From positions 1-5,678 of the forward strand of contig JAATFK010000605.1 of NCBI GenBank assembly GCA_015655225.1: a DNA stretch of 5,678 bases. The letters run 5' to 3'. Below, piece after piece: positions 1 through 4,952 of the stretch (position 1 is the stretch's first letter; every line of letters begins with the position of its first letter). The notes beneath the pieces were generated by a model. That model made no database searches and was not told the DNA's origin. It worked only from the letters and a program-made list of their open reading frames with translations. The position numbers and the translations under genes were made by a program. This DNA comes from Solirubrobacterales bacterium. Lineage in GTDB: Bacteria; Actinomycetota; Thermoleophilia; Solirubrobacterales; Solirubrobacteraceae.

Positions 1-243
1 AAGGTCGTCCCGCTGGAGGAGCTGCGCGAGACGGCGCTCGCGATGGCGAGAGGGATCGCGGCCAACGCGCCGCTCTCGGTGCGCGCGGCGAAGTCGCTCG
101 TCTACCTCTCGGCCGAGCACGGCTGGAGCGCCGCGCTCGACGCCGCCGACGCGCTCTACGAGCCCGTCTACATGAGCGAGGACGCGCAGGAGGGACCGCG
201 CTCGTTCAGAGAGAAGCGGCCGCCGGTCTGGCAGGGGCGCTGA
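1..243 (+). CDS. Enoyl-CoA hydratase/isomerase family protein, C-terminal part (5' end outside window)
   Basis: The reading frame is open from base 1 and gives 80 residues ending at a TGA at 241-243. The protein reads as the tail of a crotonase-fold enoyl-CoA hydratase. It has a helix with VVPLEEL, then ARGIAANAPLSVRAAK (the usual 'IA..aPlavra.K' helix). It ends with SEDAQEG and EKRPPVWQGR, the typical C-terminal signature in which the 'SEDAQEG..AF.EKR.P.W.G' segment closes over the acyl chain. Family members hydrate trans-2-enoyl-CoA or isomerise or cleave related CoA esters in the cytoplasm. The catalytic glutamates and oxyanion-hole glycines lie upstream of the window, so the exact reaction cannot be judged. 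It converges on an acyl-CoA synthetase gene and two AGA arginine codons are used. The internal ATG at 43 is not a gene start. The family call is firm; the substrate is unknown. Confidence 0.9.
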   Translation, partial: KVVPLEELRETALAMARGIAANAPLSVRAAKSLVYLSAEHGWSAALDAADALYEPVYMSEDAQEGPRSFREKRPPVWQGR

Positions 244-268
244 GGCCCAGCGCCTCGCCGCACGCGGC

Positions 269-293
269 GCGCCCCTGTCAGACGCAGGGGCGC
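269..293. terminator. Perfect 9-bp hairpin in convergent gap, candidate transcription barrier
   Basis: GCGCCCCTG (269-277) is exactly complementary to CAGGGGCGC (285-293) across the 7-nt loop TCAGACG. It lies 25 nt after the stop of the enoyl-CoA hydratase gene and between convergent genes, where a terminator is expected. No T-tract follows on either strand. It would be a GC-rich hairpin of the U-less kind proposed for high-GC actinobacteria, or a REP-like element. The structure is certain; the function is inferred. Confidence 0.5.
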
Positions 294-318
294 TAGGCGG
301 GCAGCGCCTCCGCGCGCG

Positions 319-344
319 GCGCACCCTGCCAGACGCAGGGGCGC
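319..344. terminator. Second hairpin (9 bp with one bulged A), paralogue of the first
   Basis: The left arm 319-328 pairs with CAGGGGCGC at 336-344 in nine pairs if A323 is bulged out. The loop CCAGACG (329-335) differs from the first hairpin's loop only in its first two bases. The right arm also takes part in a 16-nt perfect palindrome at 338-353, so two folds compete. There is no T-tract. It probably shares the role of the hairpin at 269-293, as part of a two-way transcription barrier. Confidence 0.4.
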
Positions 345-358
345 TAGCGCCCCGCCCG

Positions 359-384
359 GCGCCCGCTCACCCCTGAGCGGGCGC
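359..384. terminator. Perfect 11-bp hairpin overlapping the stop codon of the acyl-CoA synthetase gene
   Basis: GCGCCCGCTCA (359-369) is exactly complementary to TGAGCGGGCGC (374-384) with a CCCC loop (370-373). The leftward synthetase stop codon occupies 367-369, so most of the hairpin sits in the last codons of that gene and runs 8 nt past its stop. The stem is very stable and well placed to end leftward transcription or protect a 3' end, but no T-tract follows. Structure certain; role inferred. Confidence 0.45.
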
Positions 385-2061
385 CCGCTTCAGCAGCTCG
401 CGCAGCTCGCCGCGGCGGATCTTGCCGCTGACGGTCTTCGGCAGCTCCGTCACGAAGTGGATCTCGCGCGGGTACTTGTACGGCGCCGTCAGCTCGCGGG
501 CGTGACGCTGCAGCTCGGCTGCCAGCTCGTCGCCGGCGACGTGGCCCTCGGCGAGGATCACGAACGCGGTCACGATCTGGGTGCGCTCGGGGTCGTCTCT
601 GCCGACGACCGCCGCCTCCATCACCGCCGGGTGCTCGATCAGCGCCGACTCGACCTCGAACGGGCCGATCCGGTAGGCGGAGGAGGTGATCACGTCGTCG
701 TCGCGGCCCTCGAACCACAGATATCCGTCGCTGTCGCGCCACGCCTTGTCGCCGGTGTAGTACCAGCCGTCGCGGAACGCGCGCTCGTTCGCGCCGTCGT
801 CGTCTCTGTAGCCGTCGAAGAGGCCGACGGGGCGCGGGTAGCCGGGCGCGGCGCCCTCGACCACCTTCACCGCGATCGAGCCGACCACGTCGTTCGGCGC
901 GGGCGTGCCGGACTCGTCGAGCACGTCGACCGTCCAGCCCGGAACCGGTCTTCCCATCGAGCCGGGGCGGACCGGGACGGTGCGGTAGTTGGCGACCAGC
1001 ACGGCGGTCTCCGACTGGCCGTAGCCGTCATAGACGGTGAGCCCGCCGGTGCCCTCGCGCCAGGCGCGGATGACCTCCGGGTTGAGCGGCTCGCCGGCGC
1101 TCGTGCAGTGGCGCAGTCCGGTCAGGTCGTAGGACGACAGGTCGGCCTGGACGAGCAGCCGGTAGAGCGTCGGCGGCGCGCAGAAGGAGGTGATCTCCTT
1201 GTCCTTCAGCAGTCTCAGGATCATGTCCGCGTGCGGCTTGCCGAGGGCGACCTGGACGACCGTCGCACGCTCGTGGAACTGGCCGAAGAGCCCGCCCCAG
1301 GCAGCCTTCGCCCAGCCCGTGTCGGTGACCGTCCAGTGCCGGTCGCCGGGCCGCAGGTCGTGCCAGAAGCGAGCCGTGCCGACGTGGCCGAGGCCGTACG
1401 ACATCGGCTGGACGACCATCTTCGGGTAGCTGACTGTGCCGCTCGTGAAGAAGAGGATCGCGGGGTCGTCGCGGGTCGTCGCGGGGGCGACCACGTCGCC
1501 GTCGCCGGCCGCGTCGAGCAGCGCGTCGAGGTCGTGCCAGCCGTCCGGGGCGCCCGCGTCCCAGGCGATCCGGTGGCGGAGCGTGGGCAGCTCCTCCTCG
1601 ATCGCGTCGAGCTTGCCGACGCCGATCTCGCCCGTGATCGCGACGGTCGCGCCGGCCGCGCGGATGCGGTAGGAGACGTCCCGCGAGGTGAGCTGGTTGG
1701 TGCCCGGCATCGCGACCGCGCCGATCCGGATCGCGCCCAGCATCGCGGCGTACCAGGCGGGCACGCGCGGCAGCATGATGAAGACCGGATCGCCCGGTCT
1801 GACGCCCAGGTCGAGCAGTGCGCGGGCCATCTTGCGCGCGTCGGCTGCGAGCTCCGCGGCGCTCTGCTCGGCGACCGTCTCGCCGTCGGCGCCGAGCGAC
1901 AGCAGGGCCAGCTCGTCGCCCGCCTCCTCGCCCCAGCGCTCGACGATGTCGCGCGTCGGGTTGAAGTCGACCGGCAGCTCCAGCCGGTAGCTCTCGCGCG
2001 CCTCCTCGTAGGAGGTCATGTTCGGCGGCGTCGTCCGATCCGTCCGGGCGTGCACGGGCAT
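367..2061 (-). CDS. Acyl-CoA synthetase (AMP-forming), medium-chain / acetyl-CoA-synthetase-like
   Basis: This is a member of the ANL adenylate-forming superfamily. It activates a carboxylic acid with ATP to an acyl-adenylate and then transfers it to CoA, in the cytoplasm. With the 2061 start it has 564 residues, usual for the medium-chain acyl-CoA synthetase branch. Visible motifs are the P-loop-like FFTSGTVSYPK (about 205-215) and YDGYGQSE (344-351, adenine/ATP site). They continue with YYTGD (434-438), GRDDDVITSSAYRIGPFEVE (452-471, hinge and 'YRIGP.EVE' signature) and LPKTVSGKIRR, with the adenylation lysine at K547. The P-loop departs from the common TSGTTGxPK by Val and Ser. The ATG at 2061 has AGGAGAG nine bases upstream. 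The ATG at 2019 (550 residues, MTSYEEAR...) lies nearer where homology normally begins but has no clear ribosome site. It is divergent from the CoA-transferase-like operon. The natural acid is unknown; medium-chain or branched/cyclic acids are possible. Confidence 0.93.
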   Translation of the reverse strand: MPVHARTDRTTPPNMTSYEEARESYRLELPVDFNPTRDIVERWGEEAGDELALLSLGADGETVAEQSAAELAADARKMARALLDLGVRPGDPVFIMLPRVPAWYAAMLGAIRIGAVAMPGTNQLTSRDVSYRIRAAGATVAITGEIGVGKLDAIEEELPTLRHRIAWDAGAPDGWHDLDALLDAAGDGDVVAPATTRDDPAILFFTSGTVSYPKMVVQPMSYGLGHVGTARFWHDLRPGDRHWTVTDTGWAKAAWGGLFGQFHERATVVQVALGKPHADMILRLLKDKEITSFCAPPTLYRLLVQADLSSYDLTGLRHCTSAGEPLNPEVIRAWREGTGGLTVYDGYGQSETAVLVANYRTVPVRPGSMGRPVPGWTVDVLDESGTPAPNDVVGSIAVKVVEGAAPGYPRPVGLFDGYRDDDGANERAFRDGWYYTGDKAWRDSDGYLWFEGRDDDVITSSAYRIGPFEVESALIEHPAVMEAAVVGRDDPERTQIVTAFVILAEGHVAGDELAAELQRHARELTAPYKYPREIHFVTELPKTVSGKIRRGELRELLKRAPAQG

Positions 2062-2070
2062 CTGGCGTAT

Positions 2071-2077
2071 CTCTCCT
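2071..2077 (-). promoter_or_regulatory. Ribosome binding site AGGAGAG favouring the 2061 start
   Basis: On the minus strand AGGAGAG lies nine bases before the ATG at 2059-2061. The competing in-frame ATG at 2017-2019 is preceded by a GC-rich stretch without a purine-rich core. This is the main reason for choosing the longer acyl-CoA synthetase. The 14 extra residues look unstructured, so the downstream start cannot be ruled out. Confidence 0.5.
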
Positions 2078-2155
2078 GCAGTCGGCGTGGCCGCTCCCTC
2101 GCCGGAACGGAAGGGTGGCGAGGCTCCTCGCGAAGGTAGTACCCGCGCGACGGGG

Positions 2156-2184
2156 AGCGTATTGGCGGAAGTGACAGTGGCCAG
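2156..2184 (-). promoter_or_regulatory. Weak candidate promoter for the acyl-CoA synthetase gene
   Basis: On the minus strand TACGCT (2161-2156) fits the actinobacterial -10 pattern TANNNT. CTGGCC (2184-2179) lies exactly 17 nt upstream but matches TTGACA at only three of six positions. A start near 2148 would leave a leader of roughly 85 nt before the ATG at 2061. A match of this quality occurs by chance, so treat it only as a candidate. Confidence 0.2.
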
Positions 2185-2191
2185 CGGGCGG

Positions 2192-2213
2192 GCGCTGCTG
2201 TGGAGTGCAGCGC
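2192..2213 (+). other. Stem-loop in the leader of the CoA-transferase-like operon
   Basis: GCGCTGC (2192-2198) pairs perfectly with GCAGCGC (2207-2213) around the 8-nt loop TGTGGAGT. The structure ends 47 nt before the chosen GTG start. It could shape the 5' leader of the mRNA or be an operator in DNA. It could also be chance in such GC-rich DNA. Confidence 0.3.
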
Positions 2214-2260
2214 ATGGTCCACGAGCAGCTTTCGCCGCGGCGCGCCGGGCACGGACCCGC

Positions 2261-3148
2261 GTGAGCACCGCGGCCGCCGGCGAGCGCCGGCCCGTCCTCG
2301 CCTCGCTCGACGAGGCGCTCGCCGTCGTGCAGGACGGCGCCACGATCGGGATCGGCGGCGCCGTCACCGCCGGGCACCCGATGGCGCTCGTGCGGGCGCT
2401 CGCCCGTCGCGGCGTGAGAGACCTGACGGTGGTCGCGCCGGTCGGCGGGATCGAGGTCGACCTGCTGATCGCTGCCGGGTGCGTCAAGACGGTCGTCGGC
2501 GCGTACGTCGGCATGGAGGTCGTGGCGGCGGTCGGGCCGGTCTTCCGCAGAGCCGCGCAGAGCGGCGCGGTCGAGGTCGTGGAGCTGGACGAGGCGCACG
2601 CGCTGCTCGGCCTGCGCGCGGCCGCGCAGGAGCTGCCGTTCCTGCCCTGGCGCGGCGGCGTCGGCACCTCCTTCTCGCAGCTCAATCCGACGCTGGTGGA
2701 GTTCGACGACCCGGTGCGCGGCGAGCCGCTGCTGGCGATCCCGGCGATCGAGCTGGACGTCGCGCTGATCCACGCCGAGACGGCCGACCGCTTCGGCAAC
2801 GCCCAGTGGGCCGGCACCGGCAACATGGACATGCAGCTGGGCGCCGCCGCCAAGCACGTCGTGCTGCAGGTCGACCGCGTCGTCTCGAACACCGAGATCC
2901 GCCGCTTCCCCGAGCGGACGTTCTTCTGGCGCGAGACCGCCGTCGTGCACGCGCCGTTCGGCACGCACCCGTATTCGAGCGGCTCCATGACCGCCGACGA
3001 GCAGCACCTGCGCGACTTCGCGGCCGCCGCCAGAGCGGGCGACGAGGCCGTCGCCGACTACATGAATCGTCACGTCCTCGACGTCGAGGACGACGTCGCC
3101 TACCTCGAGGAGATCGGCATCCGCCGGATCTCCTCGCTCCTGGTGTGA
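2261..3148 (+). CDS. CoA-transferase family I, alpha subunit; IpdA-like
   Basis: The 295-residue protein has the fold signature of the glutaconate/3-oxoacid CoA-transferase alpha subunit. It has a glycine-rich CoA-binding start TIGIGGAVTAGHPMALVRAL (29-48), then DLTVVAP (54-60), ELPFLPWRGGVGTS (124-137) and ALIHAETADRFGNAQW (168-183, the 'aD..GN' motif). LDEAHALLGLRAAAQELPFLP (109-129) closely follows the pattern I remember from M. tuberculosis IpdA (MDEG...CGLQAAAQRLPFLP). E111 aligns with a glutamate there that I recall as essential for hydrolysis. IpdA with IpdB opens the last steroid ring as a CoA ester. The GTG at 2261 was chosen because family homology begins about 14 residues later. 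Its ribosome site is poor. In-frame TTG 2162 (after GGGGAG) and GTG 2171/2177 would add a low-complexity Ala/Arg leader. The beta-subunit gene follows after 2 nt. A true CoA-transferase remains possible. Confidence 0.9.
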   Translation: MSTAAAGERRPVLASLDEALAVVQDGATIGIGGAVTAGHPMALVRALARRGVRDLTVVAPVGGIEVDLLIAAGCVKTVVGAYVGMEVVAAVGPVFRRAAQSGAVEVVELDEAHALLGLRAAAQELPFLPWRGGVGTSFSQLNPTLVEFDDPVRGEPLLAIPAIELDVALIHAETADRFGNAQWAGTGNMDMQLGAAAKHVVLQVDRVVSNTEIRRFPERTFFWRETAVVHAPFGTHPYSSGSMTADEQHLRDFAAAARAGDEAVADYMNRHVLDVEDDVAYLEEIGIRRISSLLV

Positions 3149-3150
3149 GC

Positions 3151-3927
3151 ATGAGCGCCGTGCGCCCCGCCTCCACCGACGAGCTGTTCGCGATCCTGCT
3201 GGCGCGGGATCTACGGCCCGAGGACCGCACGATCATGGTCGGCGCGAACATGCCGATGGCGCGTGCCGCCGCGATGCTCGCCGGCATGACGACGCACCCC
3301 GACGCGCGGATCCTGATCGGCCTCGGCGTCCAGAGCCTCGGCGGCGCGGACGAGGCCCCGCCGGTCCACCCGTTCCTCTTCGACCCGCGCACGCTCGAGG
3401 CCGAGTCGCTGATGTACCAGTCGCGCGTGTTCGACGACATGAGCCGTCCCGACGTCTTCTTCGTCGGCGGCCTCCAGCTCGACCAGCGCGGCAACCTCAA
3501 CCTCTTCGGGATCCCCGACGGCGAGGGGGGCTGGAAGATGCGCGGCCCCGGCGGCCTCGCGCTCTCCACGATGAGCACGCACTGCCGTGGCTACTACGTC
3601 GTGATGCCGCGCCACGACGCCCGCACCTGGGTCTCGCGGGTGTCCCTCATCACCGCCCTCGGCGACGCGACGGAGCGCGAGCGGCTGAGATTCCCGGGCG
3701 GCGGCATCCGGCTCGTCCTCTCGCCCTACGGCGTCTTCGACTTCGACCCCGCCGGAGACATGCGCGTCCGCTCGCTGCACGAGGGCGTCGACCCCGACGA
3801 GGTCCAGGCGGCGACCGGCTTCCCACTGAACATCCCCGCCGACGTGCCGCGCACGGTCGCGCCCTCGGAGGAGGAGCTGCGCATCCTGCGCGAGCAGGTT
3901 GACGTCCACGGCACCCTCGCGGGCTGA
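3151..3927 (+). CDS. CoA-transferase family I, beta subunit; IpdB-like, lacking the usual catalytic Glu
   Basis: The 258-residue protein is the expected partner of the gene ending 2 nt upstream. The adjacent start without a ribosome site of its own suggests translational coupling. Visible family features are VGGLQLDQRGNLNLFG (105-120, the 'G..q.D..GN.N' motif), STHCRGYYVVMP (142-153), YGVFDFDP (193-200) and SLHEGVDPDEVQAATGF (208-224, the C-terminal 'lhpGv....v...TgF' motif). GVFDF followed by MR..SLH.GV resembles M. tuberculosis IpdB as I remember it. Class I CoA-transferases carry their covalent catalytic glutamate in the short strand-loop after 'PD..il'. Here that segment (54-65, ILIGLGVQSLGG) has no acidic residue. 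This argues against thioester exchange and for an IpdAB-type hydrolase. The family call is strong; the hydrolase assignment is inference and the substrate unknown. Confidence 0.9.
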   Translation: MSAVRPASTDELFAILLARDLRPEDRTIMVGANMPMARAAAMLAGMTTHPDARILIGLGVQSLGGADEAPPVHPFLFDPRTLEAESLMYQSRVFDDMSRPDVFFVGGLQLDQRGNLNLFGIPDGEGGWKMRGPGGLALSTMSTHCRGYYVVMPRHDARTWVSRVSLITALGDATERERLRFPGGGIRLVLSPYGVFDFDPAGDMRVRSLHEGVDPDEVQAATGFPLNIPADVPRTVAPSEEELRILREQVDVHGTLAG

Positions 3928-3930
3928 CCC

Positions 3931-4467
3931 ATGCCGCCGCGGATCGAGCCCGTCGCCACGCCCGACGAGGAGCAGCGGGCGGTGCTCGCGACGACGCTCC
4001 CGCGCGCCGACGGTGCCCCGCTCAACGTCTTCGCCACCCTCGCGCACGTGCCCCGGCTCGCGCGCCGGGTCAGCGCGCTCGGCGGCTACTTCGCCGTCCA
4101 CGCCGCGATCGCGCCGCGCGACCGCGAGCTGGTCGTGCTGCGGACCGCGCTGCGGGTCGGCAGCGACTACGAGATCGCCCACCACCGCGTGATCGGCGCC
4201 GTCGCCGGGCTCTCGGAGGAGGAGATGGACGCGGCGGTCGATCCGGACGCCGCGTACGCCTGGGCGCCCGCCGACGCCGCGCTCCTCGCGCTGACCGACG
4301 AGCTGTGCGCCACCCACCACGTCTCGGACGCCACGTGGACGGCGCTCGCCGACCGCGACGACGCCGAGCGGATCGAACTGCTCATCCTCGTCGGAACGGA
4401 CGCGCTGCTCGGCAACGTGCTGAACGGGCTCGGCGTCGAGACCGACAGCTCGCCGCCGGCGACGTAA
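3931..4467 (+). CDS. Carboxymuconolactone decarboxylase family protein (AhpD-like fold, no CxxC)
   Basis: The 178-residue, mostly helical protein carries the CMD-domain core RELVVLRTALRVGSDYEIAHH (65-85), then AVAGLSEEEMDAA (90-102). The C-terminal half, ALLALTDELCATHHVSD (117-133), repeats the family's helix pattern. Members include gamma-carboxymuconolactone decarboxylase and the peroxidase-reducing AhpD. AhpD-type proteins have a CxxC redox pair, but here the only cysteine is C126, so peroxidase activity is unlikely. E66, R71, Y80, E81, H84 and H85 are candidate functional positions. It is the third gene of the operon, starting 3 nt after the beta-subunit stop, so it probably acts on the same pathway intermediate, for example by decarboxylation, lactone handling or isomerisation. 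That role is inference. Its ribosome site is weak, consistent with translational coupling. Confidence 0.87.
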   Translation: MPPRIEPVATPDEEQRAVLATTLPRADGAPLNVFATLAHVPRLARRVSALGGYFAVHAAIAPRDRELVVLRTALRVGSDYEIAHHRVIGAVAGLSEEEMDAAVDPDAAYAWAPADAALLALTDELCATHHVSDATWTALADRDDAERIELLILVGTDALLGNVLNGLGVETDSSPPAT

Positions 4468-4524
4468 GCGGCGTTTCGAACAGCGGCCACGAGAGGGTGT
4501 GCCGCCGACCGCCGCGGCGAACAC

Positions 4525-4561
4525 GTCAAAGTTAGTGCCCCTCTAGGGGAGTGATTTTGAC
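4525..4561. terminator. Bidirectional terminator-like inverted repeat between convergent operons
   Basis: A 37-nt imperfect inverted repeat starts GTCAAA (4525-4530) and ends TTTGAC (4556-4561), with an inner CCCC/GGGG stem (4538-4541 / 4546-4549) around TCTA. Between them there are Watson-Crick or G-T pairs with one mismatch (G4535/G4551), G4537 bulged and two G-T wobbles. It is markedly AT-richer than its surroundings. The outer A-run and T-run give each transcript a short U-stretch after the GC core: TTTT rightward, and TTT plus pyrimidines leftward. It lies between the CMD-family gene (stop 4467) and the MaoC gene (stop 4572), exactly where a shared terminator is expected. A protein-binding palindrome is the alternative. 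Confidence 0.6.
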
Positions 4562-4571
4562 CTCTTCGCGG

Positions 4572-4952
4572 TCAGGCCGTCGGCAGGACGGCTCTGACCG
4601 AGACCACGGTGGTCCCGTCCTGCTTGACGCACGCGGCTTCGACCGCGTCGCCGTCGAGCGATCCGAGCTCGCAGGCGACCGCGTCGCCGGGGCGCGTCGG
4701 GGCTCGGTAGGTGACTCTCACCGAGGAGCCCGGAGGGAGCGCCTCGACGCCGAGCCACTCGGTCGCCGCGCGGAAGAACGAGTGCAGCGCGATCGGGCCG
4801 TGGGCGATGATGCCGCCGAACTCGGAGGCAGCGGCCGCCTCGGGGTCGACGTGCAGCGGGTTGTGGTCGCCCGACAGCTCCGCGTAGGCGTCGATCGCGT
4901 CCTGCGTGACGGTGTCAGTGACCGTCGGGAAGTCCTCCTGCGACAGGCTCAT
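4572..4952 (-). CDS. MaoC-like (R)-specific enoyl-CoA hydratase, catalytic half
   Basis: The 126-residue single hot-dog protein has the full hydratase-2 signature in AYAELSGDHNPLHVDPEAAA (22-41). D29 and H34 are the expected catalytic pair, and SEFGGIIAHGPI (43-54) forms the usual following strand and helix. Family members add water to trans-2-enoyl-CoA to give (R)-3-hydroxyacyl-CoA. The length is that of a half-size hydratase that pairs with a second hot-dog subunit, as in mycobacterial HadA/HadB or the steroid side-chain hydratase ChsH1/ChsH2. That partner is encoded immediately upstream with a 4-nt ATGA overlap (4949-4952). AAGGGAG sits 6 nt before the ATG. AGA arginine codons occur. It is the last gene of the leftward operon, ending beside the 4525-4561 inverted repeat. 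Substrate not determinable. Confidence 0.92.
   Translation of the reverse strand: MSLSQEDFPTVTDTVTQDAIDAYAELSGDHNPLHVDPEAAAASEFGGIIAHGPIALHSFFRAATEWLGVEALPPGSSVRVTYRAPTRPGDAVACELGSLDGDAVEAACVKQDGTTVVSVRAVLPTA

Larger units (their letters stand above)
248..347. repeat. Two-copy imperfect tandem repeat with hairpin-forming units
   Basis: Two related units of 49 nt (248-296) and 46 nt (302-347) lie head to tail in the gap between two convergent genes. Both begin CAGCGCCTC and end with the identical 18-mer CAGACGCAGGGGCGCTAG (279-296 and 330-347). The middles differ by small indels and substitutions. Each unit can fold into a hairpin with the same 7-nt loop position. The arrangement suggests a local duplication of a REP-like or terminator-like palindromic element. 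Whether other copies exist in the genome cannot be seen here. Confidence 0.75.
2078..2260. promoter_or_regulatory. Divergent intergenic control region
   Basis: This is the only region in the window from which transcription must leave in both directions: leftward to the acyl-CoA synthetase and rightward to the CoA-transferase-like operon. I see no gene in it. It contains a 14-nt near-palindrome GCGAGGCTCCTCGC (2118-2131, 6-bp arms around CT) that could be an operator half-site pair. It also contains a weak leftward promoter-like pair (2156-2184) and a 7-bp hairpin (2192-2213). No convincing rightward -35/-10 pair was found. Control by a TetR- or GntR-type regulator would be ordinary for such clusters, but no regulator gene is present here. 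Confidence 0.45.

Noticed and set aside
457..2139. 560-codon rightward open frame antisense to the acyl-CoA synthetase
   Set aside because: Its composition is Arg/Val/Asp/Gly-rich without motifs and it mirrors the synthetase codons; a GC-driven shadow.
2018..2260. N-terminal extension of the alpha subunit back to ATG 2018
   Set aside because: It would overlap the start of the divergent synthetase and add about 80 residues of low-complexity sequence before the family fold; GTG 2261 fits the usual length.
367..2988. Very long leftward open frame of 873 codons
   Set aside because: Only the part from about 2061 leftward reads as an acyl-CoA synthetase. The upstream part is Ser/Arg/Ala-rich, has no family motif and lies antisense to the well-supported alpha subunit. 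It is open only because stops are rare at this GC.
1028..3073. 681-codon leftward open frame
   Set aside because: It spans two real genes and the divergent control region in another frame, is extremely Arg-rich and has no recognisable domain.
3211..4524. 437-codon leftward open frame antisense to the beta subunit and CMD genes
   Set aside because: It has low-complexity Arg/Val/Glu/Asp composition and crosses the junction of two convincing rightward genes; a shadow.
4558..4574. 5-bp hairpin TGACC...GGTCA over the MaoC stop codon as an intrinsic terminator
   Set aside because: The stem is short, the following leftward bases are A-rich rather than T-rich, and its left arm overlaps the better 37-nt inverted repeat.
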